Below, piece by piece: positions 1-7,228 of a DNA stretch of 33,000 nt (positions are counted from its first letter, which is position 1; every line of letters starts with the position of its first letter). The notes beneath the pieces were generated by a model. That model was not told the DNA's origin, ran no database searches, and worked only from the letters and a program-made list of their open reading frames with translations. The stretch comes from Lachnospiraceae bacterium. Its GTDB lineage: Bacteria > Bacillota > Clostridia > Lachnospirales > Lachnospiraceae. The DNA lies in assembly GCA_015056795.1 (NCBI GenBank), contig SVFO01000030.1:15430-48429 (forward strand), written 5' to 3'. The position numbers and the translations under genes are program-made.

Positions 1-855
1 AAGGAAAAGGAAGCTCAGGAAGCAAGTACCATCACGAACAACGTAAATGCCGTGAAGATTCAGTATGAGGGTTCTCTGCATGAATATGAGAAGAAGCTTT
101 CTGATGCCAATGCAGAGAAGGATGAGGCTCAGAAAAAGCTAAATGACCTGCTTGGTACCATCAGTAAGTCTACAAAAATCCAGGAGCTGGATGCTGACAT
201 TACTGCTGCGAAGAAAAAGGTGGCAGATGCCAAGAAGAAGGTGGATGAGCTTTCTGGAGAGAATAAGGGCAGCGAGATTACCTCTGACATCAATGGCACG
301 ATCCTTTCCATCAATGTTGCCAGCGGTAAAAAGATTGAGCTGCGCGACGTAATGACGCTGCAGCCCGAGGGTCAGGGCTACTTCATGACCATGTCCGTAA
401 CGAATGAGCAGGCGAGACTGGTTTCCGTAGGTGATAAGGCAAGCCTTGTAAACTCTTGGTACTATAATGACATGGACATTACCTTGCAGAGCATTAAGCC
501 AGACAGAACTGATCCTTCCAAGAAAAAGATGCTGACCTTTACCATTGACGGAGATGCGGTGGCTGGACAGAGCTTGAACATCTCTATTGGACAAAAGAGC
601 CAAAACTATGACTGCATTATTCCCAAGAGTGCTCTTCGAAATGATACGAACGGAGACTATGTTTTGATTATAGAATCTAAGAGTACCCCTCTTGGAAATC
701 GCTACATCGCTACGCGCGTTGACGTTCAGGTTCTCGCAGAGGATGACACGCAGGTGGCCGTAAATGGCGCCATCAATGGTTGGGGAGATTATGTCATTAC
801 GACGTCTTCTGCACCCATCAAGGCTGGTGATCAGGTGAGAATGACAGAAAACTAA
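1..855 (+). CDS. HlyD/RND-type efflux adaptor (membrane fusion protein), 5'-truncated
   Basis: The reading frame is open from base 1, so the N-terminus (signal or membrane anchor and first half of the barrel) lies outside the window; the visible part is about 284 residues. It begins with a Lys/Glu/Ala-rich coiled-coil hairpin over roughly the first 90 residues. A lipoyl-like half-motif follows (SDINGTILSINVASGKKI), then a beta-barrel region ending near VNGWGDYVITTSSAPIKAGD. This order, coiled coil then returning lipoyl strand then barrel, is typical of MacA/HlyD adaptors that join an inner-membrane transporter to the envelope. The next gene starts 16 bases downstream and is MacB-like, which supports a shared membrane complex. 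An ATPase partner is probably upstream, outside the window. The substrate is unknown. Confidence 0.75.
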   Translation, partial: KEKEAQEASTITNNVNAVKIQYEGSLHEYEKKLSDANAEKDEAQKKLNDLLGTISKSTKIQELDADITAAKKKVADAKKKVDELSGENKGSEITSDINGTILSINVASGKKIELRDVMTLQPEGQGYFMTMSVTNEQARLVSVGDKASLVNSWYYNDMDITLQSIKPDRTDPSKKKMLTFTIDGDAVAGQSLNISIGQKSQNYDCIIPKSALRNDTNGDYVLIIESKSTPLGNRYIATRVDVQVLAEDDTQVAVNGAINGWGDYVITTSSAPIKAGDQVRMTEN

Positions 856-871
856 GGCAGGAGCTGCAAGA

Positions 872-2083
872 GTGAAGAAAATAAGAATTTCAAAAAAATT
901 TTTCATATTTGGCGTGCTATGCTTGTCGTCCTTCCTGCTTGCAATCGTGCTTCTGTTTGTGCGGGAAGGAATCATCCGAAAGCAGTTAAGCCAGCAGATG
1001 GCGGAGCGTTGGAGTGAGGAAGGAGACGTCGCACAGATCAGTGCCTTTTTCACAAGAAATGCATATGTGACCAAGGATCAAATCATTGGTTTTGAGCATA
1101 CCCTGGACAGTGCATTGCAGGAAGCCTCCGTGAAGCTTGAGAGCGAGAATCCTGGCGCGAGATTATGGGCTGATGCCTATAGTGCGCAGGGAACGCTTAG
1201 GGTGTCTACGGACAGGGCGATGCTATCGCTGAAGGCAATTGGCGTTGGAGGCGATTTTTTCCAATTCCATCCGCTTGACTTAGAGTACGGCAATTATTTT
1301 TCGGATAATGACGTTAATAAGGATTATGTCGTCATTGATGAGGAAATTGCATGGCAGCTGTTCGGTGGTATTGACGTTCCTGGAAAGATCATTGACGTCA
1401 ACGGAAAGCCGCATATGATCGCTGGTGTCATTAAACGACAGCAGGGAAAGATGGAGCAGAAGGCAGGTCTTTCGGAATCCATTATTTATGTATCCTATGA
1501 AACCCTGCAGGAGTCAGGTTCTGCGGACCCCATCAATCATTTTGAAATCGTCATGCCAAATCCCATCAAGGGCTTTGCGATGGATAAGGTAAAGTCAAAT
1601 TTGACCGTTGATGAAAAGGAATCAGAGTTTATTGAAAATAGTACAAGGTATTCCTTTGATAATAGCTTAAAGCTATTTGGACAGTTTGCTTATCGATCCA
1701 TGAATGGTAAAGCCATTATTTATCCCTATTGGGAGAATCTCGCCAGGGGGCATGAAGACATACTTGCAATCCTGACGGCACTTGTGGTATTATTCTTTGC
1801 AGTTCCTAGTCTTATCATTGCAATTTGGCTGATTTATCATTGGCGACATAAAAAATGGACTTGGAAATCTGTTTGGGATAAGCTGATGCAGATACCTGAA
1901 AACATGAGGAGACGAAAGCAATCAGCGAAGAATAAGGCAGAAGAAAAGAAGACAGAGAAGAGTAAGTCGGAAAAGATTAAGACAGAAAAGAAAAAAGCTA
2001 GAAAGAAGGCAGGAAAGGCTTTGGAACCAAGAAAGCCGATTCATATTACCTTTGACGAGGAGGATGAGAATGAAGAAGAGTAA
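872..2083 (+). CDS. MacB periplasmic-core-like membrane protein with charged cytoplasmic tail
   Basis: A 403-residue protein with a GTG start at 872, preceded by GGAG at 860-863. Residues 10-30 form an N-terminal membrane segment. Residues 35-270 form an extracytoplasmic domain resembling the MacB periplasmic core (VIDEEIAWQLFGGIDVPGK, then DVNGKPHMIAGVIKR), the fold found between TM1 and TM2 of MacB/FtsX permeases. A second membrane segment follows near residues 295-325. The remaining ~75 residues are a Lys/Glu-rich low-complexity tail (KAEEKKTEKSKSEKIKTEKK) ending in a short acidic stretch. There is no ATPase domain, and the multi-helix FtsX core appears to be missing, so it is shorter than a usual permease. 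It lies between the adaptor and the lipoprotein gene and overlaps the latter by 14 bases, indicating translational coupling. It could be an accessory subunit rather than the transporter itself. Confidence 0.6.
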   Translation: MKKIRISKKFFIFGVLCLSSFLLAIVLLFVREGIIRKQLSQQMAERWSEEGDVAQISAFFTRNAYVTKDQIIGFEHTLDSALQEASVKLESENPGARLWADAYSAQGTLRVSTDRAMLSLKAIGVGGDFFQFHPLDLEYGNYFSDNDVNKDYVVIDEEIAWQLFGGIDVPGKIIDVNGKPHMIAGVIKRQQGKMEQKAGLSESIIYVSYETLQESGSADPINHFEIVMPNPIKGFAMDKVKSNLTVDEKESEFIENSTRYSFDNSLKLFGQFAYRSMNGKAIIYPYWENLARGHEDILAILTALVVLFFAVPSLIIAIWLIYHWRHKKWTWKSVWDKLMQIPENMRRRKQSAKNKAEEKKTEKSKSEKIKTEKKKARKKAGKALEPRKPIHITFDEEDENEEE

Positions 2084-4553
2084 TTGGAAAAGAATCGTGG
2101 CCATGGGTCTCGCGGTCGTTATGACGCTTGGCATGGCTGGATGTAACAATGCGAAAAACAAGGATGGCAACGGCGGCGGTGGAAAAGGGGAGCCGGTTGC
2201 GGCAGATCCCTCGCTGGCAAAGCAGTTTGTTTATCGTTATGAGGACATTAAGCTCCCGGAAGAGGGTTCAGATCTTAATGTTACTGCAGCCAGAAAGGAT
2301 GGAGATCGCCTTGAGATTTTGACCATGCGCTATGATTATAGCAATGACGGCATGGAGCAGCAGATCTTGACTTTGTATAACATGAAGAATGACGGTTCTG
2401 ACGTTACAACCTTAAAGCTGGAAACGGTTCAGGATGAAGCAGAGGCAGAGGAGCCTGCTGAGGAGGGAACCGCTGGGGAAGAAACAACTGGGGAAGAGGA
2501 TGAATACAATGAGGATGATTATTCTTATTCCTACAGCTATTTTCAGAATGGCGTCATTACCAAGGATGCTGTTTATGCGCTTCGCTTTCATTACAGCAAT
2601 AATTATGTGAATGGGGAATATACTTACGAGAATTCAACGAATATTGTTGGTTGGAACAAGAGTGACGGAACAATCCTCTTCAACATTCCCTTTGACATGG
2701 CGAAATATCAGAATGACGACAGCTACAGCTATGTCAATCGTATGCTCTGCCTTGCAAATGATCAGGTCGGACTTTTGATGTCTGGCGATCAGTCTGGCAT
2801 CATTACGATCAATAAGGATGGAACCATGTCTGATCTTAAAAAGTTTTCTTCGGACAAGGATATTTTCTCACAGGATCCTATGTTTGCTGAAAAGGCCGAT
2901 GGAACGCTTTTGGTAAGCTATTATAATGATGATTGGACGAAGCAGTATCTTACAACCTTTAATCCTGTAAACGGTTCCTTTGGACAGGAGTATGAGGTTC
3001 CCGCGGCAGCAAGAAATTCTGGATTTTATAACTTCTGCGCTGGTACGGATAAGGATATTCTGTACTCCAATAATGAAGGTGTCTTTGGATTTAACTTAGG
3101 TGATACGGAAGTAACTAAGATCATGGATTATGTCAACTCCGATTTGGTTACCTACAGCCTCAATAATCTGATCAGTATTGACGGAACGCATTTCGTAGCA
3201 AGCTATTATGATAACGCGACCTATAACACGACAATGGCAATCTTCTCCTATGTAAAGCCTGAGGACATTCAGGATAAGAAGGTGCTTGTCTATGCGGGCA
3301 TATACATTGATACCAACACGAAGGCAAATATCATTCGCTTCAACAAGCAGAACACGGATTACAGAATTACCATTGAAGATTACAGCAAGTACAATACGGA
3401 AGAGGATTATACCCTCGCGACCACGAAGCTGAACAACGACATGATCGCCGGTAAGGTTCCAGACATTCTGCATTTGAATTCCTCCATGAACGTGAATACC
3501 TTTGTGGAAAAGGGACTTCTTGCAAATATCGATGAGATGATCAAGGGCGATGCTGAGTTAAGCCAGCAGGAATACATGGATAATGTCTTTGAGGCATATC
3601 GGGTAAATGGCAATCTGTATCAGGTGGTTCCGAGGTATTATATCAGAACCTGGATCGGAAAGAAGAGCCTTGTGGGTGAGCGTGACCATTGGACCATGGA
3701 CGACGTAAAACAGGCAGCACAAAAGCTTGTTGGAGATAAGTCCATCTTTGGACTTGGCATGACGAGAGATACCTTCATCTATCAGATGATGAATTACTGC
3801 GGCAGTGATTTTATCGATAAAAACGAGGGAAAATGTAATTTCAACAATCAGAACTTTATCAGCATGCTGGAGTATGCAAGAAGCCTTCCCGAATCCGAAG
3901 AGTCCGGCGGCGATGATGAGTATTGGCAGCATTATTATGAGTCCTACCAGACGATGTATCGTGAAAACAGGGCACTGCTGATGGAGTGTACCGTAGGTGA
4001 CGCATACAACATTAAGTACAGTGTCAACGGTCAGATCGGAGAGGACGTTTCCTATATTGGTTTCCCGACGGAAACGGGTTCGGGTTCCTATATTGAGGCT
4101 TCCATTACCTACGCCATTTCTTCCAAGTCCGCAAATCAGGACGGTGCATGGCAGTTTGTCAGATTCTTCCTGACCGAGGATTATCAGAAGAACGAGGATT
4201 ACAAGTATGGTTATGCCGATGGTATGCCCATCCTCAAAAAGCTTGTTCGCGAGCAGGTGGATAAGACCATGGAAAGACCTTATTGGACGGATGAAAACGG
4301 AGAGAAGGTTGAGTACGACGATACCTACTGGATCAACGAGGAAGAGATCATTATCCAGCCCTTTACGAAGGAGCAGGCAGATAATCTGTTCAACTTCCTT
4401 AGCAGCGTAAAGAATACCAGCTATTCGGACGAGAATATTACGAAGATCGTTGAGGAGGAGATCGCATCCTTCTTTGCCGGTTCCAAGTCCGCAAGCGACG
4501 TTGCTAACATGATTCAGAATCGTGTTCAGCTCTACCTCAATGAGAATAAATAA
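2070..4553 (+). CDS. Large lipoprotein with C-terminal extracellular substrate-binding (family 1-like) domain
   Basis: The ATG at 2070 is chosen because GAGGAGG (2057-2063) lies six bases before it; upstream in-frame starts at 2052 and 2064 fit worse. The product is 827 residues with a lipoprotein signal peptide and lipobox GMAGC. An acidic Glu/Thr/Tyr low-complexity stretch (EEDEYNEDDYSYSYSYF) lies near residue 150. The first ~400 residues hold repeated short beta-type segments of unknown family. From about residue 403 (VLVYAGIYIDTNTKANIIRF) to the end it resembles sugar ABC-transporter solute-binding proteins, with a PDILHLNS segment and a SANQDGAWQFVRFFLTEDYQ segment typical of the C-terminal lobe. 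Ordinary family members are about 430 residues, so this one carries an extra N-terminal module. No cognate sugar permease is nearby; the neighbours are MacA/MacB-like. Function is unproven. Confidence 0.7.
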   Translation: MKKSNWKRIVAMGLAVVMTLGMAGCNNAKNKDGNGGGGKGEPVAADPSLAKQFVYRYEDIKLPEEGSDLNVTAARKDGDRLEILTMRYDYSNDGMEQQILTLYNMKNDGSDVTTLKLETVQDEAEAEEPAEEGTAGEETTGEEDEYNEDDYSYSYSYFQNGVITKDAVYALRFHYSNNYVNGEYTYENSTNIVGWNKSDGTILFNIPFDMAKYQNDDSYSYVNRMLCLANDQVGLLMSGDQSGIITINKDGTMSDLKKFSSDKDIFSQDPMFAEKADGTLLVSYYNDDWTKQYLTTFNPVNGSFGQEYEVPAAARNSGFYNFCAGTDKDILYSNNEGVFGFNLGDTEVTKIMDYVNSDLVTYSLNNLISIDGTHFVASYYDNATYNTTMAIFSYVKPEDIQDKKVLVYAGIYIDTNTKANIIRFNKQNTDYRITIEDYSKYNTEEDYTLATTKLNNDMIAGKVPDILHLNSSMNVNTFVEKGLLANIDEMIKGDAELSQQEYMDNVFEAYRVNGNLYQVVPRYYIRTWIGKKSLVGERDHWTMDDVKQAAQKLVGDKSIFGLGMTRDTFIYQMMNYCGSDFIDKNEGKCNFNNQNFISMLEYARSLPESEESGGDDEYWQHYYESYQTMYRENRALLMECTVGDAYNIKYSVNGQIGEDVSYIGFPTETGSGSYIEASITYAISSKSANQDGAWQFVRFFLTEDYQKNEDYKYGYADGMPILKKLVREQVDKTMERPYWTDENGEKVEYDDTYWINEEEIIIQPFTKEQADNLFNFLSSVKNTSYSDENITKIVEEEIASFFAGSKSASDVANMIQNRVQLYLNENK

Positions 4554-4554
4554 G

Positions 4555-5202
4555 ATGACGGGAAGATGTATCTTAATTGGCTCCGGCGACCTCACGGTAA
4601 GTGAGGTTAAGAAAAAGGACGGAGATTTCGTTATCGCATTGGATGGCGGAATCGGGTACTGTGATTTTCTACGGCTGGAGCCGGACTTAGTGATTGGTGA
4701 CTTTGATTCCGTAACCGAGGAAGAGCAGAAGGCCGTGGAAATCCTGGAACGGGAGGTGCCCAATCAGGTGATTCGACTGCAACCCGAAAAGGATGACACG
4801 GACATGCTCTATGGAATCAAGTATGCTTTAGGGCTCGGATATCGTGAATTTCGCCTGTATGGGGCAACGGGAGGCAGGTTGGATCATACGCTGGCCAATA
4901 TTCAATGCCTTTTATACCTAAAAAATCATGATGCAAGCGGATATTTGATGGATGGTAACGGCATGATCATGGTTTTGAAGGATGAGGCCGTAAGCTTTCA
5001 GGAAAACCTCGAAGGAATGCTAAGCCTGTTTGCGCTTGGCGAGCGGGCAGAGGGGGTTAGTATCCGGGGAATGAAATATCCATTGGAAAACGCAACCATT
5101 ACCAATGATTTCCCGATTGGAATTAGCAATGAATTCATCGGGGAAAAAGCGGAAATTACCGTCACAAAAGGCGAGCTTGTTTGCATTATCAATTTCCTTT
5201 AG
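4555..5202 (+). CDS. thiN: Thiamine pyrophosphokinase
   Basis: Transfers pyrophosphate from ATP to thiamine to give thiamine diphosphate in the cytoplasm. The product is 216 residues, normal for the family. Visible motifs are ALDGGIGYC near the N-terminus, GDFDS (Mg/ATP-binding acidic cluster), DDTDMLYGIKYAL and GATGGRLDHTLANIQCLLYL, followed by a C-terminal beta domain (ENATITNDFPIGISNEF) that contributes to thiamine binding. The start is taken as the ATG at 4555, one base after the preceding stop; in-frame GTG 4522 and ATG 4540 would overlap the upstream gene. The Shine-Dalgarno sequence is weak, so translation is probably coupled to the lipoprotein gene. The last codons form the 5' arm of a long hairpin (5179-5327). 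Confidence 0.9.
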   Translation: MTGRCILIGSGDLTVSEVKKKDGDFVIALDGGIGYCDFLRLEPDLVIGDFDSVTEEEQKAVEILEREVPNQVIRLQPEKDDTDMLYGIKYALGLGYREFRLYGATGGRLDHTLANIQCLLYLKNHDASGYLMDGNGMIMVLKDEAVSFQENLEGMLSLFALGERAEGVSIRGMKYPLENATITNDFPIGISNEFIGEKAEITVTKGELVCIINFL

Positions 5203-5327
5203 GTTACAGAAGAACTCGGGGCTAGGACTTGACAGTCTTTCTACTAACCATTTGACCTAGAAAGACTGTCAAGTCCTTCCCCTCGAGTACATGGATAATC
5301 TAATACAAAAAAATTGATGATGCAAAC
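5179..5327 (+). repeat. Long nested palindromic element, copy 1
   Basis: The inner palindrome has perfect 19-base arms, 5225-5243 (GGACTTGACAGTCTTTCTA) and 5258-5276, around a 14-base loop. A second pairing layer is ACTCG-GGG (5214-5221) with CCCCTCGAGT (5279-5288). An outer inverted repeat pairs 5179-5195 (GTTTGCATTATCAATTT) with 5311-5327, 17 bases with a single G-U-type mismatch; its left arm is the end of the thiN coding sequence. No T-run follows the inner hairpin, so it is not a standard terminator. The tip and loop 3' half (TTTGACCTAGAAAGA) match the element at 23406-23535. The 327-base gap after thiN (5203-5529) otherwise holds the terminator at 5350-5388 and the gpmI promoter; no gene was seen there. 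Confidence 0.85.
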
Positions 5328-5349
5328 AAGTCATAAAAATATTATAAGT

Positions 5350-5388
5350 AAAGATGCAAAGGCGTGGTAGCTAATGCATCTTTTTTAT
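5350..5388 (+). terminator. Rho-independent terminator after the thiN operon
   Basis: Stem AAAGATGCA (5350-5358) pairs with TGCATCTTT (5375-5383) around a 16-base loop and runs into a T-rich tract (TTTTTTATTT). It lies 147 bases past the thiN stop, downstream of the long palindrome. Confidence 0.7.
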
Positions 5389-5452
5389 TTGGAAGGGATA
5401 TTGAGAAGAATTTGTGAGAAAGGCGGGGCTTTTTTTGCGAGGAGGTATTTAC

Positions 5453-5481
5453 TTGCTTGTAAAATTATGATAGGATGTATT
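5453..5481 (+). promoter_or_regulatory. Candidate gpmI promoter
   Basis: TTGCTT (5453-5458), 17 bases, TGTATT (5476-5481). The -35 is fair and the -10 matches the consensus at four of six positions. It is the best spaced pair between the upstream terminator and gpmI. Confidence 0.35.
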
Positions 5482-5529
5482 GTCGAAAGTTAGTCTTTTT
5501 GAAAATTAGAAGAAAGAGATGGGAACAAT

Positions 5530-7071
5530 ATGAGTAAGAAACCTACCGTACTTATGATTCTTGATGGCTTTGGATTGAATGAAAGATCTGAGGGCAATGC
5601 CGTAGCACAGGCAAAAAAGCCTGTAATTGATGGCTTGATGAGAGATTATCCTTGGGTTAGGGGTAATGCAAGTGGCATGGCCGTAGGACTTCCTGAAGGA
5701 CAAATGGGTAACTCTGAAGTAGGTCACCTTAACATGGGTGCTGGTCGTATTGTATATCAGGAGCTGACCAGAATTACGAAGGAGATCATGGATGGCACCT
5801 TCTTTGAGAATGAGGCTCTGCTAAAGGCTGTAGAAAACTGCAAGAAGAACAATTCCTCCCTGCATTTTATGGGCCTTTTGTCTGATGGCGGAGTACATAG
5901 CCACAACACGCATCTGTATGGCCTATTAGAGCTGGCAAAGAGAAATGGCCTGGAAAAGGTATATGTTCATTGTTTCCTGGATGGTCGTGACACGCCTCCT
6001 ACCAGCGGCAAGGGCTATGCAGAGGAGCTTCGTGCAAAGATGGAGGAGATCGGCGTTGGTAAGATTGCTTCCGTAATGGGTCGTTATTATGCAATGGACA
6101 GAGATAATAACTGGGATCGTGAGAAGCTTGCCTATGACGCTTTGACCAAGGGCGAGGGTCTTACCGCAGCCTGCGGCGTTTGTGGCATTCAGGAATCCTA
6201 CGACAGAGGCGAGACGGATGAGTTTGTTAAGCCTACGGTTGCAGTTGAGGACGGAAAGCCCGTAGCAACGATTCAGGATGGCGACAGCGTCGTATTCTTT
6301 AACTTCCGTCCTGACCGTGCAAGACAGATTACCAGAGCTTTCTGTGATGATGAGTTCAAGGGCTTTGATCGCGGTGCAAGAAAGGATCTTTGCTTTGTAT
6401 GCTTCTCTGATTATGATCCTACCATCCCGAACAAGCTGGTAGCATTCAAGAAGGTTTCCGTAACCAATACCTTCGGTGAGTGGCTTGCAGCAAATAAGAT
6501 GACGCAGGCGCGTATCGCTGAGACTGAGAAGTACGCACATGTTACGTTCTTTTTTAACGGCGGCGTAGAGCAGCCCAATGAGGGAGAGGACAGAATCCTT
6601 GTTAATTCTCCGAAGGTTGCCACCTACGACTTAAAGCCTGAGATGAGCGCGTATGAGGTATGTGACAAGCTCTGTGAGGCAATTAGAAGCGATAAATATG
6701 ATGTGATCGTAATTAACTTTGCCAACCCTGACATGGTAGGCCATACCGGCGTGCTTGCGGCTGCCGTAAAGGCCGTGGAAGCCGTAGACGAGTGCGTTGG
6801 CAAGGCTGTTGAGGCCGTAAAGGAGAAGGATGGCGTCTTGTTTATCTGCGCTGACCATGGTAACTGCGAGATGATGATTGATTATGAGACCGGCGAGCCG
6901 TTTACCGCTCATACGACCAATCAGGTTCCTTTCATTCTGGTGAATTATGATCCCGCCTATAAGCTTCGTGAGGGTGGCTGTCTTGCAGACATTATTCCGA
7001 CCCTGATTCAGATAATGGGTAAGGAACAGCCTGTGGAAATGACGGGAAAGAGCCTGCTGATCAAAAAGTAA
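5530..7071 (+). CDS. gpmI: 2,3-bisphosphoglycerate-independent phosphoglycerate mutase
   Basis: Interconverts 3- and 2-phosphoglycerate in glycolysis and gluconeogenesis, using two Mn ions and a phosphoserine intermediate. It is 513 residues, the usual length. The N-terminal metal site is LMILDGFGLNERSEGNAV and the catalytic serine is Ser62 in GNSEVGHLNMGAGRIVYQ. The insertion domain carries HCFLDGRDTPPTSG, MGRYYAMDRD and FFNFRPDRARQITRA. The C-terminal metal ligands lie in VINFANPDMVGHTG and ADHGNCEMMID, ending with TAHTTNQVPFILV. All signature residues that can be recognised are intact. The gene appears monocistronic, bounded by terminators at 5350-5388 and 7107-7148. Confidence 0.97.
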   Translation: MSKKPTVLMILDGFGLNERSEGNAVAQAKKPVIDGLMRDYPWVRGNASGMAVGLPEGQMGNSEVGHLNMGAGRIVYQELTRITKEIMDGTFFENEALLKAVENCKKNNSSLHFMGLLSDGGVHSHNTHLYGLLELAKRNGLEKVYVHCFLDGRDTPPTSGKGYAEELRAKMEEIGVGKIASVMGRYYAMDRDNNWDREKLAYDALTKGEGLTAACGVCGIQESYDRGETDEFVKPTVAVEDGKPVATIQDGDSVVFFNFRPDRARQITRAFCDDEFKGFDRGARKDLCFVCFSDYDPTIPNKLVAFKKVSVTNTFGEWLAANKMTQARIAETEKYAHVTFFFNGGVEQPNEGEDRILVNSPKVATYDLKPEMSAYEVCDKLCEAIRSDKYDVIVINFANPDMVGHTGVLAAAVKAVEAVDECVGKAVEAVKEKDGVLFICADHGNCEMMIDYETGEPFTAHTTNQVPFILVNYDPAYKLREGGCLADIIPTLIQIMGKEQPVEMTGKSLLIKK

Positions 7072-7106
7072 ATTGGTTTCCTTCTTGAGACAAAATTGAG
7101 AAGATG

Positions 7107-7148
7107 GCATCGGAAACTTAGCTGTTGAAGGTTTCCGATGCTTTTTTG
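7107..7148 (+). terminator. Rho-independent terminator of gpmI
   Basis: GCATCGGAAAC (7107-7117) pairs perfectly with GTTTCCGATGC (7131-7141) across a 13-base loop and is followed by six T residues. Confidence 0.9.
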
Positions 7149-7158
7149 TTGAGGGCTC

Positions 7159-7188
7159 TTGACAAAGCGGATAAGCCTTGCATATAGT
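7159..7188 (+). promoter_or_regulatory. Promoter of the first GGDEF gene
   Basis: TTGACA (7159-7164), 18 bases, TATAGT (7183-7188), 41 bases before the ATG at 7229. This is a near-consensus vegetative promoter. Confidence 0.7.
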
Positions 7189-7228
7189 GATATTATAAGC
7201 TTTTATCTTTTGTTTTAGGAGAACGGTC

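Noticed and set aside
139..1074. 311-codon minus-strand frame opposite the adaptor gene
   Set aside because: It crosses an intergenic boundary of two real genes and has no supporting motif or ribosome site.
3558..4763. 401-codon minus-strand frame across the lipoprotein and thiN genes
   Set aside because: It spans two real genes on the other strand, and its translation is low-complexity hydrophobic without motifs.
5214..5288. Copy 1 inner palindrome as a simple terminator of thiN
   Set aside because: No T-run follows the stem, a separate good terminator lies at 5350-5388, and the motif is shared with another locus.
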